Origin: Sanderia malayensis
Lineage: Eukaryota > Cnidaria > Scyphozoa > Semaeostomeae > Pelagiidae
Direction of reading: 5' to 3'
Assembly: GCA_013076295.1 (NCBI GenBank)
Contig: RQOL01000930.1
Span: 37,438 to 101,437, forward strand
DNA length: 64,000 nucleotides
A model generated the notes under the pieces. It had not been told where the DNA came from, made no database searches, and saw nothing but the letters and a program-made list of their open reading frames with translations. Shown one piece after another: positions 46,201 through 57,400 of this stretch (position 1 is its first letter; every line of letters starts with the position of its first letter). The translations under genes and the position numbers were made by a program.

Positions 46201-47883
46201 ACTCGGGCGCAAACAGAATTTGCCATCAACCTTGACCTCGTTCAGATGTAACTGCTTATCCGCACAGCGTCAACGTACTGGAGGGTGTTGATCATGACGT
46301 CAGAACACCGGATAAACTCATCGATGGTATTAATGATACTCATGATGCTAATCACATGTGGATGGCTCCTGTCTTTCCCGCAGTGGTATTGTATATACGT
46401 TCTTTACCATATTGTACCACCCCCTACTTTGGTTGCTGTAACTGTGACTTTTTCATGTGGGACCTCCCCATACGAGTTGGGTCCCTTGAATTGGCTCTTA
46501 ACGCTGCCAATTTTCTTTTTTGTGGTTTGATGAACCCTTCGTGGCTTATAACGCTCCTGTTATAAGCCACGAAGTATATCCTCGTTCAATGTTCATTATA
46601 TCAGGGTTTCTGCATGGGTCAAGCTAAACTAAATCTATACTGAATTTTATGCCCAAAACAGTTTTGAATTTCGTTTTGAATCTATTTTGTTTGTTGATTG
46701 ACTACAGTGCGCCTGCTTCAGGTTGGAATTAAAATCTGTGTAATTGTTTTTATCAGGTTAATGTTATTTACATTGTGTTCGACTCACCAGTTTCAATATC
46801 AATGATCAAGTTGTGGAATTACACAAAAACTGGATCTAGAGGAGTGCGACAATTTGGGGTGAGTCTTGTTTTTCTTTCTTTTTTCCACAACGACGATCAA
46901 AGAGCCCTTTAAATGTTGTTGAATACATGATATATTCATGAACCAGAACTCTTAGCTCGGAGATAGAATACACCCATTCAACAGTGCACACCAATTGGTC
47001 ACATGGAGTGATTTCTTGGGGAAACAGTGACGAAAAACTAGATATTCGTGATTAATTAGGGTCACACTAGTATTATGATAACTAAATTATTTAACAAAAT
47101 GTATTGTCCTTTCATTGACAAGGTTTTGAGAGATAAAATGCTGTTGTTTGACTCAACTTTTTTCCTTTCCTAAGGTTCTTGTTGACGATTTATTGGTTTA
47201 CAACGGCGTTCTTCCTCAAGTTACTGACGCGAGAGCTATTCTTCCGACAATAGATTTGCCAGTACCTCACCACACTATTATATTCACAGATGATCAAGCT
47301 ATCAATTCACAAGAAAGTGGCCATCTTCTAAGGTGACAATTGTGATTTCTTTGCATGCACCATATTTTCTATCAAAAACACTTCCATATATCAGAAGATC
47401 GTTAAAATGAGTTTAAATTTTACTTTAAAGCAGTTTCTAAGAAGAGATGTTTAGTTTGTTTACTTCATGCGTATATTGAATATATTTGTTTTATTCAATT
47501 AGTTTAAAGACTAATTGATCTAGTGTCTCATTAATGCTGTATCTTGTATTTTCAGTTCAATTTGCGTGACTAAAGACCAAGATGTTCAAATGACTAATGA
47601 AAATTCAGTGGTGAATTCATTTACAAGTCCCACGTCAAAAAGTAAAAAAATCGACCAAGGTACAAATCTTAATTTATGTTAAATTGCATCCATTGTCATT
47701 TCTAATTATTATATTGAATTTTCAACATAAAGTGAAAGAGTATAATAATAAAAAACCCACATATAAGAACCAACTCTTATAAGAACCTTTAGGCTAAATC
47801 CAAAATAATTGTGTTCTCCATTTCAATTTTTAGCAAACCGACCAATGACAAGTGTGACACATATTCGAGCACAAAAAAGATAA
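34270..47883 (+). CDS. KATNIP: Katanin-interacting protein homologue, 5' partial, about 36 exons
   Basis: KATNIP (KIAA0556) binds katanin and microtubules and localises to the ciliary base; human loss causes Joubert syndrome. About 1420 residues are visible against roughly 1600 in human, so the N-terminus is missing (gap to the left). Main exons: 34270-34328, 34448-34597, 34785-34846, 35231-35349, 35573-36134, 36261-36377, 36972-37121, 37784-37858, 37980-38060, 38249-38340, 38450-38630 (end approximate), 38855-38920, 39067-39161, 39410-39591, 39783-39984, 40531-40633, 40818-40959, 41111-41205, 41546-41648, 42105-42199, 42417-42449, 42630-42779, 43234-43285, 43379-43432, 43702-43817, 44423-44484, 44643-44808, 44934-45003, 45253-45355, 45622-45683, 45999-46109, 46246-46385, 46757-46858, 47175-47332, 47556-47659, 47834-47883. 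Diagnostic motifs are STWGDPYYIGLNGLELYDE, RTPDKLIDGIND, VDDLLVYNGVLP, PHHTIIFTDD and DVQMTNEN near the C-terminus, and RPRPLSAASRK near the N-terminus. Confidence 0.95.
36853..36908. repeat. Perfect 26-bp-arm palindrome in a KATNIP intron
   Basis: The left arm starts GATTTGGAAGACCCCCAATC. The right arm is its exact inverse after a four-base centre (AACT). It is followed by two ACGTT(C/T)(C/G)AAAT-like echoes of the arm end. Confidence 0.95.
37236..37432. repeat. tRNA-like SINE fragment in KATNIP intron
   Basis: It contains a B-box-like GGGTTCGAGTCTCGT near 37397 preceded by a GGGCACCCCAAAAG block. The latter corresponds to GGGCCACCCAAAAGG in the next element. There is no clover-leaf. Confidence 0.4.
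37560..37740. repeat. Bipartite tRNA-like SINE in KATNIP intron
   Basis: Inverse orientation of the element in MATE B intron 8. It reads CCATCTGCCCACCACCACCC, then AATTTCACAAGCCTATTAAA, then a B-box-like GCGTTCGAGTCCCACC. Both modules are present. Confidence 0.5.
42843..42994. mobile_element. Inverted-repeat MITE in KATNIP intron
   Basis: 152 bp with ends TACAGTAGACACCCGCGTAT and ATATGCGGGTGTTTACTGTA, inner TAAGAACC and GGTTCTTA. TA ends are consistent with a Tc1/mariner-type MITE. A related fragment (CCCACATATAAGAACC) occurs near 47756. Confidence 0.75.
43951..44140. mobile_element. Inverted-repeat MITE in KATNIP intron
   Basis: 190 bp with ends TACCGTATTTCCTCTAATTA and TTATTAGAGGAAATACGGTA and inner GCGCCC/GGGCGC blocks. 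It has no coding capacity. Fragments of the same family appear near 34905-35100. Confidence 0.8.
44210..44385. repeat. Bipartite tRNA-like SINE in KATNIP intron
   Basis: Left module TTTTGAACCCTACCAGGTTC, centre TTGCCCACCCCCTCCCCTAA, right module GGTCTTGTGTTCGAAACCC. Same order as at 37560. Confidence 0.5.
46538..46575. repeat. 16-bp-arm palindrome in KATNIP intron
   Basis: CTTCGTGGCTTATAAC and its exact inverse, separated by six bases. Confidence 0.9.
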
Positions 47884-48170
47884 CAATTGGTATACTAATG
47901 TATTTATTTTTCTTTCATGTTTATTATAATATAATATAGTAATATATAGTTCTAAGTTTAGTATAACGTTATTGAATATACATAGATTATAGCTTTGAGA
48001 TAATCTAATTTGGCATCATAATGTAATAATAGGTAGCATAGTACAGATAAGTGAGGCAGGAAAAGTAAGCTTGGTGTATGCATAAGTAAGGTAGGGTGGA
48101 TAAGGTAGGATAGGTGCAACAATGGGTAAGGTTGGTATGGTAAAAAGTAATAGGTTTATTGTTAGAACAC
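47884..48170. other. KATNIP 3' flank
   Basis: AT-rich 3' flank, then GGTAGG/GGTAAG-rich low-complexity sequence at about 48040-48150. No gene. Confidence 0.5.
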
Positions 48171-48469
48171 CATGGGAATCCCTTGGGAATTAGCTTTATT
48201 CCCTTGAGAATTATCAGCTCTAGAGAAGAATTCCCTTGGGAATTAGCTTTATTCCCTTGGGAATTAGCTTTATTCCCTTGAGAATTATCAGCTCTAGAGA
48301 AGAATTCCCTTGGGAATTAGCTTTATTCCCTTGGGAATTAGTTTTATTCCCTTGGGAATTATCAGCTCTAGAGAAGAATTCCCTAGGGAATAAGGTTAAT
48401 TCCCTAGGGAATAAAGCTAATTCCCATGGGAATTAAGCTAATTCCCTAGGGAATTCTTCTCTAGAGCTG
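48171..48469. repeat. Tandem array of short palindromes (TTCCCTWGGGAA)
   Basis: About fifteen 12-bp palindromes of the type TTCCCTTGGGAA or TTCCCTAGGGAA are spaced by AGCTTTA-like or TCAGCTCTAGAGAAGA linkers. The last third is the inverse of the earlier part, ending TTCTTCTCTAGAGCTGA. It lies between the tail-to-tail KATNIP and MATE C genes. Confidence 0.9.
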
Positions 48470-48804
48470 ACATCATTTTACATTAGGTCAAGTTACACAA
48501 AATTAGATCCTATGATGTATTCTATCTATCTTCAATTATGATGTTGAGAATAAAGTAAATGATCTCACCATTTCTTCTCTTCGGTCCTTCTTTCTTTCTC
48601 CTTCCAACCAGATCAAACATGGCAATGGCAAAAATAGATTTATGTTCATACCATGAAAAGATTATGAACAAAACAATATTTAAAGCAACAATGTCAGACT
48701 ATCCTAAAATATTCTTGAGCATTTTCTGTTTTCCAATTATATATATACACCATTCGTCATTAAATATTGCATATTAATCATGAATTGAAGCTAATAGAGG
48801 GATC

Positions 48805-51800
48805 TCAAAGCAATAAGCGTATAATAATTGAAATAATAATGGTTGAGCTGGGAATTAATATAATTACTAGAATATGCAATTTCTGCTTAAGATTAGGGAA
48901 CAACATCTCCTCAGACTTAATCACTATATCATTATTAATTTCCTTTACCTTTGGAGTTGTTAAGCCTTCATCTGGATCATCTTCACCATGTACATCATCT
49001 ACGTGCATGTTATCCTCGGGTACAGGTTCAGATGCTTCTGTCGTTACCATTTCTATTATAAGAAAGATAGAGATTAATTAATGATTGTCCATACAACTCC
49101 ATGCCACTGCTTCAGACGTTGTAATAATCAGTGCTACAACACGATTGCCTAGTGGAGGGTCCAATTGCGAAAATATAAATGTGGCCTGCTGTACTTACCA
49201 GTCTGTTCATTTGGTTGACCTTCTTCAGCTTCCATACAGTCATTCATTTCAAGTTCACCATTATTAAGTGGAAAAACATTAACACCAGCTCTTGTTCTTG
49301 CCTGGAAATAAAAAATAATTTTTCAAACAATTTATTAAATAATATGTCTATATATGCAGACAATAGCTAAAACTTGAGCATGGGAATGTACCTTTTTTGA
49401 CAATTTCTCCCAATTAATAAAGATAAGAATCAAAACTAGTCCGCTGACCTGTGTAAAAGAATTACTGAAATTACTAAAACTATAATTTACATTTAATATA
49501 CACAAATAATTAATAATTAAGATAACAAAAGTAATTCACATGAGCTTAATACCTGACAAAACATGCCAATTACCATGCCTGCCCAAAATCCTTCCAAGAA
49601 AAAAAATGACGAAAACATTGATTATAATATTATCAATAAAATGTAAGCTTATCAGTTAAAAAAAAAAATACTTGTACTTACTTACCCATAACACCCCAAC
49701 TGAGGACAAAAACGAAAACGGTTCCTAAAGGTAGACCAATTACGTCAAAACCAATCAAATTAACAATAGCACCATACTTCTGCAAGCCAAGACCACGAAA
49801 AACGCCAGCAGAAACTCCCTTTAAGATGAAATGCCAATATTAGTTTCTACAAGAGTTCTCCCCTGATAGATACAGCAAACCACTGTGTGATTAAATAAAA
49901 CTGGAAAGATAAGGAAGGAAGTTATACTTGTGTTCCATCAAGGAAATGAAATGCAGCCATGTAGGGTATACCGTTGGTGATAATTGCCATCACGTCCCTG
50001 TAAATGACGGACAATGTAAAGAATACAGCGTAAAGTATTCTAATTATTAATAAATTATTAAGAAATCCCAAAGCAACAAGAGTTCAAGGCGTCTTAAAGG
50101 AGCTAGATAGGGTCTTAAAGAAATAAGGATGAAAGGAATCTTAAAAGAGCATGAGTTCAAATAGGTCTTAAGTTCTGAGATGGTATGATCACTTTTACTT
50201 ACTTGCTATTTGTAAAAACATATCCAACATAATCTTTTGTGGCAGTGAGCAAAGAAGCTGAACAGATAGCAATCAACCCTTGAAATAAACATTCATACAA
50301 TCAGCCATGAAAAAATTACTTTACCAAAAGAAAAATTCTTGAAAATTACTTTACAAGACCTTCGGGTGCATCCTATGTATTAAATAATCTTGGGGGTTGG
50401 GGTGTGCAAATAGAACAGGAAAGAAAGTGTAAAACTAATGAAAGTTAACTCATAAGTGCATCTATCCTCAACTAGGAATATGGTAAAATAAATAAAGCAC
50501 AACACCAACCATAAGTAAGGATGCAAATCAGGCTAAACTATATGACCATAAAAAGAATAGAACTACAAACATTGGGAGGTCCAGGGGGGACATGATCAGT
50601 GGTGAAATATTGGGTTTTTAACAGGCATATTAGATGGTAAATGCTAATTTTGCAGTTGATAGAGACACAAATAAATAATTTAAAGGATTACAATTCAATA
50701 ATATGGATACTTACAAGATATACAGAATGCAGACTTAGTTGTATTCACGGCTTTTCGTGGTTCACCAGACCCCATGAATCTCCCAACACTAACTCCAGCA
50801 GCAAGGGAAATACCACTAGGTATCTAAGGGGAAGACACAAACATTTGAACTAAATTATTAAACTACGATTTCATCAATAAAATAGGGAATACAAATGAAA
50901 AATAAAAGATACATAAATCGCTCAAAGCTTGGTTGCATATATGGGATAGGTAAGTGTCTAACAAACTAACATTTCTACCAATATGGAATGGGATCGCTCA
51001 CCATATACAGCAAACTAAGCATGTTGAGCAACACAGTTTGTGCTCCAAGCTCCTTTTTTCCAACCAGGCCTGCAAGATATAAAAGAAAAAAGAAAAATCA
51101 AATGCCTTCCAATAACAGTTCTAAAATTAAAGCAAAAGGACGGGCTTCACAAGAATGTGATAAAACATGGCATTACCCAGTAAGATAACACCAATTTCTG
51201 CAGTTGTCCAATCAAATATGATCATCAAAGAGCCGGGTAAGGCAAGTGAAAAGAATTGACGCCACTGAAGTAAGCATTCCCATGACCAACCTTGTCAAGA
51301 AAAAAGAATATAAACAACATATCTATATGCTACATATTGTAACCACAGTCAAATCTGCATGGTTCGAACTCATGTAACTCAAACTCGATCTAATTCTAAT
51401 GAAATTCTTTGTCCCTTCAAGGATCACTAATGAACCAATCCTCATAAAACAAACCCGTTAAATTCGAACTTTTTGTAATTTGAGCATTTCCACGCTTCCC
51501 CAGGTGTTCGAATTAGACAAAATCGACTGTCATAACATAAAAACAAACAATAGCCTAAACATCTCCCTTTTATTGTCTCGTACTATTAGTAGCCCTAAAC
51601 TTAAGACATTGCAAAATTAAATGATACAAGATCTTTTGAAGGTTTTATATAAAAGGATTCTAATCTTCCAAATTGTAGAAATAGTGAAAAATAAACCCAT
51701 ACCTGGCCAGGCTTTGTAAACCTTTTTTATCTTTATATAAGCAAGAGTCGTTAAACATAGCATAAGAAAGCACAAGTTTAGCGTAATGCTGCAGCCACTA

Positions 51801-53425
51801 AAAAATAAAGCCAAGTTAATTAGCATTTTATAACAACACATCAGATGGATATTCTATCATGAAGAGCTTTAGAGAAAAAATGTACAGCTTATGCTACTTA
51901 CATGACTCCTAATTTAAGCACACTCACAAGAACAAAGTTGGAAATGACACAGATTATAACATTTATAATTGAAACAGCCACTAGAGGAAGTACAATATGC
52001 TAGAATAAAAAAATTCACACTTGGGTTACTTATTACATACTGTAAATGCTCTTTCAAGCCTTAAAATTTTGCATTCAAAAAGTCTCTCTTCACTCTGAAC
52101 CCAAAAAGCCTATGAACTGGGCATATGGTTCTTACATATGGATGTAGAAATCATTTGAAACTTGGGGAAATGTCTTTTGGAGGGCATTTTCACTGTCCAC
52201 TGCTATCAGGTTCAGATTACTTATAAAAAGAATGCCTAAGTGTAATTTACCAACCCATTGTGCTTGGGATACTCAGGCAAGCAGAGCGAACCAACCCATT
52301 GTGCAGGAGGTCGAACAACAGGCATGATTGCAGTGAATGTAGGGTGCAAAATGAACAGACCAGGTTAAGCTTTTTTTACTTGACGGGATGGGGAGAGCAA
52401 GTGAAGCGAGCGATGACCCCTATTACTTCTCAAAAATATATTTAAGTATTGACAAGTCAGTAATTACAGCATATTACCTGGCTTATAAGGTAAGACCTGA
52501 TAGTTCTGTAAACAGCTTGAAACTGTTAATAAAAACATAAATTATAGTTTTCGCAAAAGGTTCTGCAAACTGCAAGAAAGCATTTGAAGGGTTGCATCAA
52601 GTCAAGTTTAGGGATGAAAATCATTTTGGGCTTTAAAAAACTGCTGAGATCTCCACATATTTATAATGGTCCAAAGAGAATGGTAGATCTATAGCAGATC
52701 TTGGGTGTGCAAGGACCCTTTTCCGTTGTTCTTCAATATTTTTAATAGTGTATACAGATAGGTGGGGAAAAGAGTGGTTGCTAATCAGAAAAAAGAAATA
52801 CAATAACAAACATATTTTTGCAAGTATATCCGACTTTTGTTCATACTTACAATCAATGATGGCATTCTGAACAAGATAAATTTTTCAGCCAGCCTAGAAA
52901 GCAAAAAACGTATTAATATCTACTTCCAAGATTGAATCAAAAATTTCATTATGGCAAGAAATAAAAGCTAGATAGCAATTTAGACCTTGAAACATCTTTG
53001 TCTTGTTGCAAAAGTAATAAGATGTTGCCAGAATTTATTGAAAAGGCAAACGCAGAAAAACCAACAACTAGTTGAACAAGTAACGCTCTTTGAATTATAA
53101 TTCCAAATCTACGATAATTTTTAGCCCCATAGGCTTGGGAACACAAGGTAGAAGTCGCCGAGTCTAAACCAATTATGATGGCGAAACCAAAGATATTGCA
53201 AAATGTAATGCCTAGGCCAACGGCTGCAAGTGGAGTTTCTCCATCCCGTCCTGCAAATTGTAGACATATCACAGGAGTGGCAAACTCAGAAATATTGCAG
53301 ATAATTAAAGGCCACGAAAGCCTGAAAATCGTCACAAGTTCTGACTTCAAATTCTTGGGAAAAACTCCTCTAATTCTCTGGCAGCACCCAAGCATGGCGG
53401 CCGGAGTTGCAGGTTTGCTCCACAA
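48805..53425 (-). CDS. MATE gene C, complete SLC47-type transporter, 15 exons
   Basis: Same family and role as gene B. Exons: 53425-52986, 52893-52851, 52522-52478, 51999-51902, 51797-51703, 51290-51177, 51069-51002, 50823-50715, 50278-50203, 49997-49928, 49818-49686, 49590-49553, 49448-49392, 49301-49199, 49052-48805. They encode 578 residues. Exon 1 is 30 nt longer than in the other copies because translation starts at MWSKPATPAAM. The inner Met at the usual position reads MLGCCQRIRG. Lengths of exons 2-15 are identical to those in genes B and D. It is the most diverged copy (for example LSWPLIICNISEFATPVICL, ATSTLCSQAYGAKNYRRFG) but has no lesion. It lacks the pogo-type MITE in intron 2 that A, B and D share, so it branched off first. 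It lies tail-to-tail with KATNIP. Confidence 0.93.
51344..51530. mobile_element. Inverted-repeat MITE in MATE C intron 5
   Basis: Ends ACAGTCAAATCTGCATGG and AAAATCGACTGT with internal TTCGAACT/TTCGAATT words. It is pogo-like and found only in this copy. Confidence 0.45.
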
Positions 53426-54458
53426 TAAAGATCAAGATCACAAGTCAAGTCAGTCAGGTTCAGGTTCAACCGGATCTAACCAGTTCGCGCGTTTTTTATT
53501 TTTTAACCGGAAATCGATTTTCTTAGCAAACGAAGTAGCAACAGGTCAGAACAAATTTTCAACGTAAATTAAATGGTCAACTTAAAGAATTTCCAGGATT
53601 AAAAACACTTTCTGTCGTATAATTGGCCCCTTAACAAATCATATTTTGCAATAAGCACCCCTTCTCAAATACTGACCAAAAATGATACACTTTTTTAATA
53701 AGCAACTAGACTTTGGTCCAGCCCTGAAAGTTGCTTAAAATTTTGGATATTTTAGCCCTCAAAGTTGTTTAAAAGTTGCTTAAAATTGTTTGTACCTATA
53801 ACAGTCTCTCCTGTCCCCAGGGTACCACTCCTAAGTTCGTGGTTCAAAATCATCAACTATAATGCCTACAACTCAAAACTTAAGAAACAGTAAGTGTAAA
53901 CACGTTAGTCAAGAACTTGAACATAAAAAATATAAGAACCAAACATTTTCCAAACAACATGAAAGTTGCTAACAGTAATTCAATTGAGCCCTCGAGTTGC
54001 TTAATGTTAGGGTCAATCCAGCCCTAGTTGCTTTTTGGGCGGTTGCTTATTAAAAAAAAGTGTACTTATTCGAAAATTGCTATTGCGTGCCTGAACAATT
54101 TCCTCTGTGATCAAAGCAATTTCGTCTGCAAATTCTTCTTTCTTTCTCCTTCCAACCAGATCAACAATAGAAAAAATAAAAATAGAATATTCTTATAAAA
54201 TATAAAAACATATTGCTTGACATATATCTTAGGGTTCATTCTGATTGAGTCAACAAAACAATACTTAAAACAAAACAACACACCAACACTTTACATAACA
54301 TAACATATCAGCCATAACAAATCACATTTTTAATGCAATTACATAAAAAGTTACCAAAGACAACCAAAAGACATCTCAACTTTTTTCTATCTTCCAATAA
54401 CCGCAATGATTGTTCATTATATATTAAATAATCATTTAGTGAACCCAATAAAAATATC
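53426..54458. other. Intergenic between MATE C and D
   Basis: 53640-54075 has an inverted arrangement of ACTTTTTTTAATAAGCAAC- and GTTGCTTATTAAAAAAAAGT-like blocks around repeated AAAGTTGCTTAAAA words, suggesting a degenerate foldback repeat of about 400 bp. From about 54130 the sequence is the shared MATE 3' flank. No gene. Confidence 0.55.
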
Positions 54459-57400
54459 TCAAACAACTATACGTATAATAATTGAAATTGTAATGATTAA
54501 ACTAGGAATTAATATAATTGCTAGAATATGCAGTTTCTGCCTAAGACTTGGGAGTACCGTCTCCTCAGACTTAATCACTATTTCATTATTAATTTCCTTT
54601 ACCTTTGGAGTTGTTAAGCCTTCACTTGGATCATCTTCACCATGTACATCATCTACGTGCATGTTATCCTCTTGCACAGGTTCAGATGCTTCTGTCGTTA
54701 CCATTTCTATTATAAGAAAGAAAGAGATTAATTAATGATTCTCCATACAACTGCACGCCACTGCTTCAGACGTTGTAATAATCAGTGCTACAACACCATT
54801 GCCTAATGGAGTGGCCAATTGCATAAATATAAATGTGGCTTGCTGTACTTACCAGTCTGTTCGTTTGGTTGACCTTCTTCAGCTTCCATACAGCCATTCA
54901 TTTCAAGTTCACCATTATTAAGTGGAGAAACATTAACACCAGCTCTTCTTCTTGCCTGAAAATAAAAAATAACTCATGAAAACAAAAGTGTTTATAATGT
55001 CCCTGTTATTCGAGATATCCCTAGAAGTCCAGTTATCGACATTATCCTTTTTATTTTCACATCCTGTATCCTATTGTACCATAAATCTCCAAAATTTATC
55101 ATTTATATATTTATGTTTAAGATTCATCAAATAACACATATGAAATAAATAGTTAAATCCTCAGAGCTAAAACAAACCTTTATAGACAATTTCTCCCAGC
55201 TAACAAAGCTGAGTATCAAAACCAATGCGGTGGCCTGCATAACAAAGAATTACTCAAATCATTATAAATATAATTTATATTTAAATACATGCAAACAATA
55301 AATGATTAATAAATGAAGAAAGAAATTTTGAGCAATGAGCTTAATACCTGACAAAACATGCCAATTACCATACCTGCCCAAAATCCTTAAAAAAAACGAT
55401 GAAAACATTAATTATAATATTGTCAATAAAATGTAAACTTAGCAGTAAAAAAAATTACTTGTACTTACTTACCCATAACGCCCCAACTGAGGACAAAAAC
55501 GAAAACGGTTCCTAAAGGTAGACCAATTACGTCAAAACCAATTAAATTAACAATAGCACCAAGTTTCTGTAAGCCAAGACCACGAAAAACGCCAACACAA
55601 ATTCCCTGGAAGATAAAATACGAGCTTCAGATTGTACAAGAGTGCACCCCCTGATAGACAGATAGAGCAAAGTACAACATGATAAAACAGTACTGGAGAA
55701 AAGCAGTTATACCTGTGTGCCATCAAGCAAATGAAATGCAGCAATGTAGGGTATACCACTGGTGATTATTGCAACCACGTCCCTGTAATACGATAAACAA
55801 TGTAAAGAAAATTGCAGTGCAATTATTAAAAATCCTTTTAGGGGTCTTAAAAAAGCAAAAGTTGGAGAATTCTTGAAGCAGCAAGGGCTCAAAGGCGCAA
55901 GAAAATCGTAAATGAGCAAAAGCTAAAGGCATACAAGGGACGCAAAGAATCTTAAATGAGCACAAGTTCAAATAGGTCTTAAGTTCTGAGATGGTATGAT
56001 CACTTTTACTTACTTGCTATTTGTAAAAGCATATCCAACATAATCTTTTGTGGCAGTAAGCAAAGAAGCTAAACAGATAGCAATCGACCCTTGAAATAAA
56101 TATTCATACAATCAGCCAAAAAAAATTATTGGACCATGGGGGGAATCGAACACAAGACCTTCGGGGTGACAGTTAAGTACTTAGTAGTCTTATGAAATTG
56201 GGGGTGGTGGCGGGCAGATGGAACAGAGGATAAAGCACCGTGCTCCAAATGTAGAGATTTCGACCATCACCGGTTCAAATAGCCGATGGTTGCAATTTAG
56301 ATCGAGTTTTTTATTCCAATTTTGTGGTTTCTTTGAAAAAAGTAAAGTCATTTTTGGAAAAAAATATTGCAACATTTGACTTGGATGGGAATCGAACACA
56401 AGACCTTTAAGGTTGTTCTCCTCCATTTAACAACCTTATCAGATTGGGGTGGTGGTGGGTATATGGAATAAACGATATTTAGAATTAGAAATTTTTGCTG
56501 ATAAATTAAAAAATATCGACCATAATTAAAGATGCACAACATGATAAACAGGATGACCATAAATAGGATTAAGGTAGCCCGTGGAAAATGATTTAACAGT
56601 AGCAAATACGGCGACGCAAGTGAGCAAATAATTCACTAGAATGTGAATAACAAATAGATGAAAAGCTGAACAATTACAAATCAATAATAATGATACTTAC
56701 AGGAGATAACTAATGCAGATTTCGTTGAATTCACAGCCTTCCTTGGTTCGCCAGAACCCATGAACTTTCCAACACTAATAGTAGCAGCAACTGAAATACC
56801 GATTGGAACCTGAGAAAGAACACTTAAATCTAGATTATACTGACTAAGTATGATTTCATCATTAAAATAGGAAATAGAGTTTGAGCCTCGCTAAGTTGAT
56901 TACAAATATCTTGAACTTTTCCCAACTTTCTAGTAATGTTTTTTGGTTTCCTGAAATCTTGATGAGTCAAAGAGATTTTTGTTTACCTTGGGAACTCAAC
57001 ATATCAAGGTTCAACTGTTTAAATGACAAATTAGGAAACGTAATTGGCTCAAAGTGTGGTGGCTTGGAGAATAAATTGGTGTATAACAAAGAATAAAAGT
57101 ACAAGAAATGCCAACCAAACTAATACTTCTCCAACATTTAATGGAATAACTTACCATGAACAGCAAGCCAATTATGGTCAGCAACACAGTTTGTGCTCCA
57201 AGCTCCTTTTTTCCAACCAGACCTGCAAGAGATAAAAGGCAGGAGATAAATCAAATGCCTTCCAATAATAATTCCAAAATTAAAGCAAATGGACTGGCTT
57301 CAATAAAATGTAATAAAACATGGCATACCCAGTAAAACAACACCAACTTCTGCAGTTGTCCAATCAAATATGATCATCAAAGCGCCTGGCAAGGCAAGTG

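Noticed and set aside
52020..52440. Unique-looking block in MATE C intron 3 with a duplicated AACCAACCCATTGTGC phrase
   Set aside because: No inverted ends, target duplication or coding signal; only a short direct repeat.
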